From the NCBI GenBank assembly GCA_009809945.1, contig WTPW01000983.1, positions 200,530-264,529 of the forward strand: a stretch of 64,000 nt of DNA, in the 5' to 3' direction. The notes under the pieces were generated by a model. It was not told where the DNA came from and did no database searches. It saw nothing but the letters and a program-made list of their open reading frames with translations. The stretch comes from Gigaspora margarita. Taxonomy: Eukaryota > Glomeromycota > Glomeromycetes > Diversisporales > Gigasporaceae. How positions within the stretch are numbered: position 1 is the first letter of the stretch; every line of letters starts with the position of its first letter. This document shows, piece after piece, positions 1-10,935 of this stretch. The position numbers were made by a program, and so were the translations under genes.

Positions 1-1630
1 AGTATTTTTTTTTTTTAGATGCGAAATCAAATAGGATATTTATTTATTAAAAAATAATGGTACATGTGATTCGGTGAAACAATGAAAAACCGTTAGTTAT
101 TGTATCATTGTACAATAAAATCATTTTTCATATCAGTAATATACTGTATATATCAGATTAATGAAATATATTATCAGTTAAAAAAAAAAAAAAAAAAAAG
201 GAATATATATATATATGTATTATATGTATGATTATATATGATGAAGTGCTAAAATAAATAACTAACTAAAGGAAACGCCACACTCCCATTTGCTAAAGTT
301 ATCATTAACTCCCTTTTTTCAAAATTATTTGAATGAATGTGAGAATCAGCAAAAAAAATTTTTTTTGGATTAAGATATGCAAGACTTAAAGTATGCAAGT
401 CTTTAAAGATAGTCGTTTACTTATGAAAAGATCTACGAGCGAAATCTTTTACAAGTTACGTAAAAAAATTAAATTGGAAATTTCAAGCCAGAGGACAAAA
501 TACAATAAAGGTTAAATATGTAACACACGTTACTAAGAGAAAACGAATCCCAATAATGGATAATGAAACGCCATCATTTTTTTCGTTTTAACCTATTATA
601 TTGTTCTTCATAATTATATAACGAAAAAATATAATCCTAATCCTTTTTATTGCTGATAATGGCGAATTTTATTAATTATTAATTGAAAAATTATTTTAAC
701 AAAGTTTCAAATTTTAAGTATTAATAATTATGGACGTTTTTAGTGAGGATAGCTAAAAATAATTTTAAAGATAAGGCGCAATTTCATTCCTTTTAATTTT
801 GACTTTGATGTAATTCTTTGGATGTGCGTAAGTACGTACTGTACTGTACCTCTTTGTGAGAAAATCTGTTTCATGTGTAATACTGTAATAACATATAATG
901 ATAAAATCAATCTCAAATAAGGAAACTCGTTCAGCAATGTTGTGCAGTTGTTATTGTGTTCATGTGATTCAATATCATTCATTTATTTTTAGTGTTATTA
1001 TCGTTATTATATCTAGAAAATTACTCAAAACTCACGTTTGCTTTCACGCGTCTGATCTGATCTTCATGATTTATTACTTGCCGTGTCGAATTATAAATTT
1101 TTAAAATCTCTTCTAAACTCGTATTCCAAGTGGGAAAATCCTAGGATTATTGCCACTTGATCTGCTGTTTACGCGGTAAATCAAGTGGCGATACGGATTA
1201 TCATTAAACACTATCTAGTATTAAAAAAATAAGTCGGGTATTAAAAAAAAAACAGATACTACAGTGGCTAGCACAGACTAGTAGAGATGCTGACTATATA
1301 TACATGGTGTCTAAATTCTGTTGACTTACGGCAGACAGCATGGCAAATTTTTTTTTAATATTTTTGCCACGGTGTTTCAAAATGCTATTGCCTAAATCTT
1401 TTTGATTGCCGATATTATTGTAGCTATTTTAGACTGTTTATACTATTATATTTTGAAGGGGTATTCACAAATAACATATCGCGAAGGTGTATTCTTTAAA
1501 AAAATGCCCTTTTAAAAAGTCTTGTCACTTAATCATTGATATTATATTTTATATAAAAAACAAAATAAAATTCAAGTTTATTAAGTTTATTAAAGTTGTT
1601 TAATATTATCTTTATATAATTCTTACAGTA
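1..1630. other. AT-rich stretch, no gene recognised
   Basis: No coding pattern, splice-site series or RNA gene was recognised on either strand. The only structure seen is a short hairpin with arms at 1151-1161 (TGCCACTTGAT) and 1180-1189. It sits in a slightly more GC-rich patch and could be the remains of a small inverted-repeat element. An A-run (181-199) and TA runs make up much of the rest. Confidence 0.5.
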
Positions 1631-1875
1631 TATGGGGTCTTTGCTAGGAAAACCTCAGTTAGAGACTATTTAGATTTTGGCAATAAAATTTGAAATTGTT
1701 AGCTATCTATTAATCCAATTTGAATAAATTTTTTTTTATTTTATAAAGCTTAAATAACTTTATAAAGTAAAAAAAAATTTATTCAAATTGGATTAATAGA
1801 TAGCTAGCAATTTCAAATTTTATCGTCAAAATCTTAATAGTCTCTAACTGTGGTTTTCCTAGCAAAGACCCCATA
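1631..1875. mobile_element. Foldback MITE, about 245 bp, near-perfect palindrome
   Basis: The left arm starts ATGGGGTCTTTGCTAGG and the right arm ends in its reverse complement. Each arm is about 115 bases and matches almost throughout, with a short AT centre. A TA on each side would fit a Tc1/mariner-type target duplication, but TA is common here, so the superfamily is uncertain. There is no coding capacity. Confidence 0.75.
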
Positions 1876-4484
1876 TGCTCACAAAAAATAAAAAAAAATC
1901 TTTGTAAGAAAAATTTTTAGTGTTTCTATGCTTTGTTAAGGTTCCCATAACAGATAATGCTTTTTAGACCAAACTATTATAAATTTTGAAAATTTTGAGC
2001 TAATTATATCCAGGATTATAATAGGATTATGATAGAGGGTTTGTTATATAGTTAGCTATATACTTATTGTTATGGGCTAAAAGTGAATATAAAAAAAAAA
2101 CTACAAATATATATGTAATAAATAGAGATTAGTTAACAAAATCATAGTTTATAGGTTTTATACAATATAATCAAAATTTTGTCAATTTCTATTTTTTTAT
2201 ATATTACAGTTTGTTAAAAACTCTTTTCAATAGTCTTTTAAATCAACTTTTTAAAAACGTTATCCTACAAAAAATATTAAAAACAAACTTTTTGGTAACA
2301 CCTAGAATTAAAAATTTTAAACTATATAATGTATATAACTAAAATAAAGTCAAAAATGATCTTTTTTTATAGTCTTCGTTTTTGAAAAAAAACTATAGAA
2401 CGATTAAAAAGTAGTTAGTAATTAAAGTTTTATCAAAAATAAATTTCGCAGAAATCTGGGATCTCGATTTAAAAATATAAGCCTTGCTAAAATCCACATA
2501 TACTCTTTATTTATCAATTCTAACCCTAAAAAAAAGGCGGAGAAAATTACTTTAAAAATTTTTAAACTTTCATATCAAAATAAGTTCGAATTTTAGCATC
2601 TGCTAATTTTAGCATCAGCAGCGACAATAAATAACTACTGTATATAGTGTAATATATAATACAAACTTCTACAAATTTTTTGTACAAGTTTTTTTCTTAC
2701 AAAAAGTAAAAAATTTGTTTACTCCTATTAAAAAATTAACAATACTGATATTTTTCTAATTAAATTATAGTATTATCAAAACAAGTTAAATAATAAATAT
2801 ATATAGTTTTAAAAAATTTTAGATTAATAACTAACTTTATCTCACCTAAACTATAAACCAAATTTATACAATTTTAATTGTTATTTTTAATACATTTATT
2901 TTTAAAAACTACCGGTAATATACTAATATAATAGTTAGTATTTCATATCTAGTCGCCTCTGAATATATCAGTATTTGATATTTAATGTTCTAAATGTTTT
3001 TTTCAAGACATTTAAAAAAAAATTTGAGAATACTGCATTTAAAATTATGTTCTCTTTTGAGAACAAACTAAGAACATAAAATTTATAATTTATATTCTCG
3101 TAAAATGTATATAAAAGTACTTAATTAGGGTTCTGCATAGGATGGAATATCTATGGGTTGTTCATAGATTGGCCCAACATGAACCAGGCTTGGATACTAA
3201 TATGGATTATTTTTTGAATCTGGCCTCAAAGATTCGGGTCCATATAAAATTGGTTATATTCGGATCCATATCCAAAAACCTATGGACAATCCATATGTAC
3301 CATATGCTAATTATGTTAAACTTGTGAACAAAAAGGCATTCAAACTATTTTCAAAAATTTTTTCTTTAGATTATTGATAATCTCGTATTATAGAGATGTA
3401 AATAATATTATCGCTTTTAATTTTTTTTAAAATATTTTTCTATATTATAAAAATTTCTTATTTTTTATTATGTTAATTAACTCTCAAATAATACGGATAT
3501 TAACAGTTAAAGATTTAACTTAAAGTAGTAAAATATTAAAATATAATCGAATAGATTCTAATATTATTAAGTTTAGAATTATTATTTAAATCTTTATTAA
3601 AAAAAAAAAATTAAGAATAGTTCACATGTTTATAGGTAAGATAAATTTTTTTTAACTTTGAGCAAGTTTTCTATCTAACCAACCTTGATATATTTTTTTT
3701 TTATTTTTAATTCTATAAATTTGTAGAACTCAAATAAAAATTTTATTGAAATTGGTTGAACGATTACCAAGAAACTTTTGTTCTATTCTTATTTTTTATT
3801 ATATTATGTGTAAGAAAAATTTTTTGGAGACAGTTGACAAAGAAATTGGTTGTCTAAGTAGCATAAATATCATATAATTTGTTATTTTAATATAGTTTTT
3901 ATACTGCCAATAATAATTTTGAATACAAAAATTTCTTTGTAAAAACTAAATTATAATTTAATTGCTGTTTAAATTGTGCTATACGAATATGGGCTTTATT
4001 TATTCAATTAACTATAGCTCTAATCCCAACTCTAATAATAATAAGTTTTATACTTTGTTTTTGTTTTGATCATAATGTTATATAATTTAATTGGTCAATT
4101 ATACTCCAGTAACTGTTACCGGTGATAACAACTATATGTTTTCAAATTTAAAATTATGCAGACAAATTTGACTATGTTACAATTTAAGAGATAAAACTGA
4201 ATTGGGCTTTTGGATTTAAATTAGATTTTCTTTGGATCTAGTTTAAATTTGATTACTGTAAATTCTCAAAATAATGGGCATAGTTATTATTTTAAAAATC
4301 ATGCTCCTAAAAATAGCATAGGTGGTTTTTAAATAATGTTATATGCAATCTAAAATAACACACACTTCACTATATTGCGTTATATATATAGTTCAATTAA
4401 CTTTATACCAGTAATAAGAAAAATGTTCTTTAGTTTTACATCTCTTTTCTAAAACCAACAATTAACAATACAGTATTAAAAATT
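1876..4484. other. AT-rich repeat-derived intergenic DNA
   Basis: No gene recognised. At about 2455-2625 there is a partial copy of the 7-bp-duplication MITE family seen at 16613-16835. It shares the internal ATAAGCC-TTGCTAAAATC stretch and ends in a TIR-like GCATCAGCAGCGAC. At 3126 the string TAGGGTTCTGCATAGG matches the end of the hAT elements found at 32790 and 61978, but no right end was found, so it may be a truncated copy running to about 3310. Around 3640-3790 lies a copy of the foldback repeat that is common at 53-56 kb. Confidence 0.45.
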
Positions 4485-4708
4485 GTCATAGCTGAAGTTA
4501 AAAATGGCTAAAGCTAATATTTTAATTATTTTAATATGAAAATTTTAAAAATTTTTAGGGTCTTTTTTTAGAGTTTTTTTTTAGGATTAGATTAGGATTT
4601 AAAGTTAGTTTTAATAATAAAAGAGTGTAAATAGATTTTAGCAGGATTTATATTTTTAAATCAAGATCTCTAATTCCAGCTTTAGCTATTTTTAGCTTTA
4701 GCTGCAAC
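4485..4708. mobile_element. MITE with 7-bp target duplication (GTCATAGCTGAAG family)
   Basis: TIRs GTCATAGCTGAAGTTAAAAA (left) and the complementary TTTTTAGCTTTAGCTGCAAC (right) bound 224 bp. The flanks AAAAATT and AAGAATT match at 6 of 7 bases. Copies at 16613, 25361 and 48416 show the same 7-bp pattern with perfect duplications. It has no coding capacity, and I cannot assign the superfamily from memory. Confidence 0.7.
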
Positions 4709-5769
4709 AAGAATTTATAGTTTTAAAAATCAAAAAATAAATTAAAGTTAACTGAAGTTAAAAAGCAGGCTTTTTTTAATAATTAGGTATAGAATTTTGA
4801 AAGAAAATTTATGATTGTAAAAGAACTTATTATTATATAAATAAGGTTATATATAAAAATTAATAGAATTTATAATTACTGTATTCAAATAAATATGTTA
4901 ATATTTAATTCAGAATCAAAAACCTGAATATTAGCATTAAAACATCTTATTAAATAAGTTGAAGGTATTTGGTAGATTTATTTTTTTTTATACTGTATTG
5001 TACTAGTTTTAAAATAATACCCATACATATATTTGAAATAATATTCACATATTTAAAATAATATATAGACACCCATTATTTAAAGAATTTACAGTATAAA
5101 TCAAAATCTACTAAATTTGCAATTTGTAATACAACTATAAAAAAACAAAAGAATTTAATTATCTATAACTTTTTATAATTATAAAAAGTTTGCTCTTAGA
5201 TAATTGAATTCTTTTGTTAGAGTATATATATATATCTGTATATATTTACAATAATGCTATTTAATTTGGTCTTTACTATTATTATTAATATCTTTGAATT
5301 TGACTAATTGTTGAAACTAATCTAGATTTTGATTTAATAATTCGAATTTAAATTTAAAATTAAAAATTACTTATTAATAAATTTGGTTTTAATAAATTTG
5401 GGTTCAAATTTAAAAAAAAATTACTAATTAATAAATTTGAATTTAATAAATTTGGTTTTAAATTTGAATTGTTAAATGAAAGAACCTTTCTAGAGTTTGA
5501 AACTAAATTTGATTTTTGTATTCAAATCTGGTTTCTTTCTAATTTGATTTAAATTTATAAAAGAATTCAAATTAAAATTTAAAATATATTTTTATTAGTT
5601 AAATTTAATATAGATTTAAAAACAAAATCTGGTTTCAAACTCTAACCTTATCAAAATTTTGTATAAATTTAAAGTCTTAGAAGTTACTATTTTTGGTCTT
5701 GTTAATTACTTTTATTCTGTTTTATTCTAATTTAAAAAATTAAAATTTCTTTTAAAAATAATCTAGTTA
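4709..5769. other. AT-rich intergenic DNA
   Basis: Apart from the hairpin at 5144-5218, this holds only low-complexity AT sequence with repeated AAATTTGGTTTT-like and AATTTGAATT-like words at 5330-5640. No gene was seen. Confidence 0.5.
5144..5218. repeat. Perfect-looking 75-bp hairpin
   Basis: The sequence from AACAAAAGAATT to AATTGAATTCTTTTGTT folds on itself with arms of about 33 bases and a small AT loop. It could be a minimal foldback element or a transcribed hairpin; no target duplication is clear. Confidence 0.6.
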
Positions 5770-5933
5770 GGGCATACTATTTATTACATGATTTTTACTA
5801 TAGATACATAGTTAGTGATAGTGATTATATCTATATATTATATTAACAAATCAAATTAAATAAAGTAATCATACCATACATGGATAGGTATAGCTACTAG
5901 ATAAAAAATATCATATGATAAATAGCATGCCTC
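5770..5933. mobile_element. PIF/Harbinger-type MITE, 164 bp
   Basis: TIRs GGGCATACTATTTATTAC and the complement of ATAAATAGCATGCCTC are flanked on both sides by TTA, the 3-bp target typical of PIF/Harbinger. The same family occurs at 17773-17938 with TAA flanks. It is non-coding, and it shares its right TTA with the next element. Confidence 0.85.
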
Positions 5934-5936
5934 TTA

Positions 5937-6710
5937 GGGCAATAACAGATATTATCTAATATTTTAGGGGTGAAAGGTCAGTAAGAATGTTACAGTCCTG
6001 CAAAGACCATGGTCCGAACTGGTCTTTTGGACCAGTTCAACCAGTTTTTGGTCCTAAATTGAGGACCGGTCTGAACCAGTTCATTACTGATAGAATGATC
6101 TCATTGGCTAATAAAAATGTCGATGGCTATATTTATGTTGGTCTAATTTAGTAACATTGATTTTTGACTTGATAACTTGTTGATTCAGTCATTGTAGTGA
6201 TATAGTAGAATTGTCCCAATAATATTATGGCTTAACTAAAAACCTATGTTGCAACTAGTTACAATAAATTATTGAGATAATTCTATTGCATTACTAGGTC
6301 ATTAAAAATTTTTTCAATTGTTTCAGGGTTTATTATAATAACTGTAAGGTCTTTGTATATATAGCAATCATTAAACCATAGCTTATTTTGCCAATAGACC
6401 GATTTATGGACTGATTTATGGACTGGTCTTGGACCATGGTCCAGTTCGCAGTCCTCTGGTAGAACTGGTCTTTAGGACCAAGACCAGACCAGGACAGACT
6501 GTAACATCTCTAGAGGTCAGACAAAATCTTAGATTATACAATCTAGAATACTAGCCAATCAAAATCAAGAATTATTTAACTATAATTATAACAAAATATG
6601 GGATAAATATATTTTTTTGTATAACAAAATTGAGTATTTTGATTGGTCTTAGGTGGGATGGAGGTCTGGCCTCATAGTAAATAGATATTAGATAATATAT
6701 GGCATGTTCC
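5937..6710. mobile_element. PIF/Harbinger-type MITE split by a hAT insertion
   Basis: It starts GGGCAATAACAGATATTATC and ends with the complementary TAGATAATATATGGCATGTTCC, flanked by TTA on each side. Without the hAT element at 5982-6512 the element is about 235 bp. It abuts the MITE at 5770-5933. Confidence 0.8.
5982..6512. mobile_element. Non-autonomous hAT element, 531 bp
   Basis: The terminal repeats are TAAGAATGTTACAGTC and, read from the right, TAGAGATGTTACAGTC. The 8-bp flanks AAGGTCAG and GAGGTCAG agree at 7 of 8 bases, as expected for hAT. The interior is rich in GGACCAGT/ACTGGTCC repeats that pair between the two halves. It is inserted inside the Harbinger MITE. Confidence 0.85.
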
Positions 6711-7099
6711 TTATTATATCAGTGAATTATATATATGTAATCTTATATAAGTTATTATAGCCCATAATATAATGAAAATCTTACGATTGATGTGGTATAT
6801 TATGTAATTTATTATGAAATATTACAGAATTTATTTCAAAATATTTCAAAATATATTGCAAAATATTGCGAAATAGACCAAATAAAAAATAAATGCAAAT
6901 TACCTCTTCAGAAGTTGCATGAAGTAATATTTTGCATATTTTGTAATATTTCGTATTGTTTTATAATATTTTGCAAATTTTCACAATTTTCAAAATTTTT
7001 TAAAAAATAAATAAATAATATACATATTTATAATCATACTTTTTTTACAGGCTTTCACAATATTATACAAGGTTTTGCAATTTAATATAAAATTTTATA
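6711..7099. other. AT-rich stretch with AAATATTTC-type repeats
   Basis: Dominated by repeated words such as AAAATATTTCAAAATAT and their complements. An open frame at 6792-7010 is a by-product of this composition and resembles no protein family I know. Confidence 0.5.
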
Positions 7100-7423
7100 C
7101 AATCAAACCTCCATAAATGCAACATGTACAGACAAGCCTACAACGTGCATTTCGGGAGAGTAATTAAATTGTAGCTTTAAAGATTTGATTATTAAGTTTG
7201 TATAACTTCTAATAAAAACTGTATAACCTACCTTAAATACTAAAATTTGATTGGCTACGTGCATTTAGAGAGGTAGCATAATATAGAAAATTATTTAAAA
7301 GAACTTGTATTTACAGAATATAGAATATGCATTTAGCACTAATAATTTCTTACAAACAAGACAAAAATGTGCATTTAGGAAGGTATTGCATTTATGGAGG
7401 TTGCATTTATGGAGGTCTGACTG
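7100..7423. mobile_element. Pogo-like MITE (CARTCAAACCTCCATAAATGC ends), 324 bp
   Basis: The left end CAATCAAACCTCCATAAATG and the right end GCATTTATGGAGGTCTGACTG are near-perfect inverted repeats flanked by TA, the target of Tc1/mariner/pogo elements. The right terminus carries a tandem copy of the GCATTTATGGAGGT word. The related element at 54109-55312 has the same CAGTCAAACCTCCATA start. Confidence 0.85.
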
Positions 7424-7500
7424 TATTCATTTATTTTTTTTTTTTTGTTTTATAACTGAGATCTTGTCTCTTGTTCATTTATTAAGTTTTAATATTATTA

Positions 7501-9130
7501 CATACAGAAGATAATAATATATTATCCCTTAGATTATAGCAGGACACAGGCAAATTTGCCTGCATTTTTGCACTTTTTTTGCTCTGATTTACTTTTTTTA
7601 AATATCAAGATAATTAAATAAAACTTTGTACAATTATATTTGAAAATAAGGATTACTTTTTTGCAAAATTAGTTTTTATATTGTAAAAAAAAAATTTTAA
7701 GTTATATATAAGCTAAAAATAGACATCTTTAAGAAAAAAATTTTTTAAAAAATTTTATCACAATTTCTCTGTAATCTTATTTAGTTTTAGTTTTAAAGCT
7801 ATAGTTCTTAAAACAATATTGTAGTTTATATAAGGGATGATAACTTTTATTATTGCAACTTTAATGATTTATTTGTAAAAATCAAGACTTGTATTAAAAG
7901 TAAAAGTTTTTTTTATAGACGGAAACATATAAAATTTAAGAAAATCTAAAGAAAAATTTTAATAGTAAAAATGCTAATACAACATCAGCAAATTTATAAT
8001 AGTATAATATTACGTAAGATCTTATGAACTGTAATATAAGCAAAATATTTTGTAATATATAACGAAATATTTCAAATATCAAAATTTTGGTATATTTTGT
8101 TAGAAATTTTGAAAATTATAACGAAATATTTCGATACACTTTAAACCAAGCTAGGATCAGTAGATCAGTATAACCTGAATCATGCATTGGACTAATTATT
8201 CAAAATAGTTCAAATTCAGTACTACAAGATCAGATTCGCTTTTTTGTTTTTGTTTTGTTTCTTTGTTTTTATTTTATTTTTTTGTTTTTATTTTATTTAT
8301 TTTTTATTTTATTNTTACATACAGAAGATAATAATATATTATCCCTTAGATTATAGCAGGACACAGGCAAATTTGCCTGCATTTTTGCACTTTTTTTGCT
8401 CTGATTTACTTTTTTTAAATATCAAGATAATTAAATAAAACTTTGTACAATTATATTTGAAAATAAGGATTACTTTTTTGCAAAATTAGTTTTTATATTG
8501 TAAAAAAAAAATTTTAAGTTATATATAAGCTAAAAATAGACATCTTTAAGAAAAAAATTTTTTAAAAAATTTTATCACAATTTCTCTGTAATCTTATTTA
8601 GTTTTAGTTTTAAAGCTATAGTTCTTAAAACAATATTGTAGTTTATATAAGGGATGATAACTTTTATTATTGCAACTTTAATGATTTATTTGTAAAAATC
8701 AAGACTTGTATTAAAAGTAAAAGTTTTTTTTATAGACGGAAACATATAAAATTTAAGAAAATCTAAAGAAAAATTTTAATAGTAAAAATGCTAATACAAC
8801 ATCAGCAAATTTATAATAGTATAATATTACGTAAGATCTTATGAACTGTAATATAAGCAAAATATTTTGTAATATATAACGAAATATTTCAAATATCAAA
8901 ATTTTGGTATATTTTGTTAGAAATTTTGAAAATTATAACGAAATATTTCGATACACTTTAAACCAAGCTAGGATCAGTAGATCAGTATAACCTGAATCAT
9001 GCATTGGACTAATTATTCAAAATAGTTCAAATTCAGTACTACAAGATCAGATTCGCTTTTTTGTTTTTGTTTTGTTTCTTTGTTTTTATTTTATTTTTTT
9101 GTTTTTATTTTATTTATTTTTTATTTTATT
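7501..9130 (+). repeat. Identical 812-base tandem duplication with N at the junction
   Basis: 7501-8313 reappears as 8318-9130, offset 817 bases. I saw no difference in the lines I compared. The junction is a single ambiguous base (8314). Two decayed repeats of this age would not normally be identical, so an assembly overlap or a very recent duplication is likely. The block spans the TATCCCTTA-type repeat start and the first part of the GCACTTTGCAAGAAC-family repeat. Confidence 0.85.
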
Positions 9131-9620
9131 TTTATTTTGGCACTTTNCAAAAACACCTTTGCAAGAAAANAANCAACTTTTTGAAANCTTGTGCAAACCA
9201 ACCCAATCTGTAACCTGGATTGCGTTGGACTAATTTTTTGAAATAGTTCGATGATGTTCAAATTCTGTACTACAAGATNAGATTAGATCTTTTGTTTATA
9301 ATTAGATCTTCTATTTTGTTTTTTTTTCACTTTTTGCTTTCATTTTGTTTTTGTTTTCATTTTATTTTTTTTGTTTTCATTTTGTTTTTTTTTATTTTTT
9401 TTTATTTATTTATTTTTTATTTTATTTTTATTTCGGCACTTTACAAGAACACCTTTGCAAGAAGACAAACAACTTTTCGATACCTTGCGCAAGCCAATCC
9501 AAACTTCTGACACTTTGCAAGAATACAACTAATTTCTCTGGCATTTCCAAAAACGCTTCTTTAAAGAAATAAAGATTTAGTTAAGACTTTATTTATTTTT
9601 TCGTTTGATATATTTTGTTT

Positions 9621-9970
9621 NNNNNNNNNNNNNNNNNNNNNNNNNNNNNNNNNNNNNNNNNNNNNNNNNNNNNNNNNNNNNNNNNNNNNNNNNNNNNNNN
9701 NNNNNNNNNNNNNNNNNNNNNNNNNNNNNNNNNNNNNNNNNNNNNNNNNNNNNNNNNNNNNNNNNNNNNNNNNNNNNNNNNNNNNNNNNNNNNNNNNNNN
9801 NNNNNNNNNNNNNNNNNNNNNNNNNNNNNNNNNNNNNNNNNNNNNNNNNNNNNNNNNNNNNNNNNNNNNNNNNNNNNNNNNNNNNNNNNNNNNNNNNNNN
9901 NNNNNNNNNNNNNNNNNNNNNNNNNNNNNNNNNNNNNNNNNNNNNNNNNNNNNNNNNNNNNNNNNNNNNN
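9621..9970. other. Assembly gap (350 N)
   Basis: A run of N in low-complexity T-rich sequence inside the GCACTTTGCAAGAAC repeat. Open frames crossing it are meaningless. Confidence 0.99.
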
Positions 9971-10622
9971 TTATTTTTTTAATTTTTAATTTATTTTATT
10001 TATTTTTGACTTCTTCGATACTTTGCGACTTTTCTAGCACTTTACAAAAAAACTAGCTTAACTTCTCTGGCACTTTGCAAGAACAAACTAGATTTCTCTG
10101 GCAATTTGCAAGAACATTAACACTTATGAGAAATGTTTTTTTTATTTTTTTTCACTTTACTATTTTTAGGAATTATTTAGAAAAAAAAAGTGAAATGAAG
10201 GTTATAGCCAAAACAAAAGAAATAGCAAAAGCAAAGATGATAGAAAACAAAGAAGCAAAGATTAGGAATTATTTAGAAAAAAAGAGCGAAATGAAGGTTA
10301 TAGCCAAAACAAAGAAATAGCAAAAGCGAAGACAATAGAAAACAAAGAAGTGAAAATAATAGCTAACTGTAGGGTGTGAGCAAAAATAAGTGTGTAGGGC
10401 TAGTTTTTTGTATATTAATAGAATAAGATGTGACGAAGTGCGAAAGTGTTTAAAAATTTGTAATAATGTAAAAATAATACTGTAATATTAATTAAAAATA
10501 TATTTATTAATAAATATAAAATATAATGTATAATAATAATAAAAAAAATATAAAATTTTATGTGAAACCTTGTGAATTATTGTAATAACCTGTAAAAAAA
10601 CATGATTATGTGAATATGTATA

Positions 10623-10780
10623 TCGTTTATTTATTTTTTAAAAATTTTAAAACAATGCGAAAACATCACACAATATGCAAATTATTGCCTGCTGCGACCC
10701 CTCGTTTATTTATTTTTTAAAAATTTTAAAACAATGCGAAAACATCACACAATATGCAAATTATTGGCTGCTGTGACCCC
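10623..10780 (+). repeat. Two tandem copies of a 79-bp unit
   Basis: TCGTTTATTTATTTTTTAAA starts at 10623 and again at 10702. The two units differ at very few positions, including one near GCCTGCTGCGACCCC versus GGCTGCTGTGACCCC. It is the most GC-rich part of this stretch and lies near the right end of the large repeat. Confidence 0.9.
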
Positions 10781-10935
10781 TGAAGGAGAAGGTGATTTGC
10801 ATTTTTTTTATTTGGTCTATTTCGCAATATTGCACTATAAATTCCATAATATAACTGTAATATAATGTAATATATAACGTAATAAATCGTATTAAACATA
10901 AGATATTTGTTAGATTACAGGCTGTAATATCTTAT

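Larger units (their letters stand above)
7990..10935 (+). mobile_element. Large non-autonomous repeat of the GCACTTTGCAAGAAC family, copy 1
   Basis: The copy begins at AGCAAATTTATAATAG-ATAATATTACGTAAGATC. It runs through AAATATTTC palindromes, a unique-looking GGATCAGTAGATCAG stretch, long TTTTGTTTTCATTTTG tracts, repeated GCACTTTGCAAGAACAC words, and a GACGAAGTGCGAAAGTG block near 10430. It ends near AACATAAGATATT-type repeats that weakly mirror the left end. Other copies lie at 12840-14110 (inverted), 44280-45960 and 62513-63500. No protein is encoded. It contains an N gap and the duplication above, so its true length is unknown. Confidence 0.65.

Noticed and set aside
898-1104. Open frames near the left edge (740-982 minus, 898-1104 plus) as exons of a neighbouring gene
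   Set aside because: No splice-site pattern, no domain similarity, and both strands are open over the same bases.
8244-9572. Phe-rich hydrophobic frames (also at 13142-13796, 44517-44747 and 62864-63261) that could look like small membrane proteins
   Set aside because: All come from TTTTGTTTTCATTTTG tracts inside one repeat family and are not conserved as protein between copies.
9605-9989. Open frames of 124-125 codons
   Set aside because: They run through the N gap and carry no sequence information. The same applies to the 140-154 codon frames at 27982-28465.
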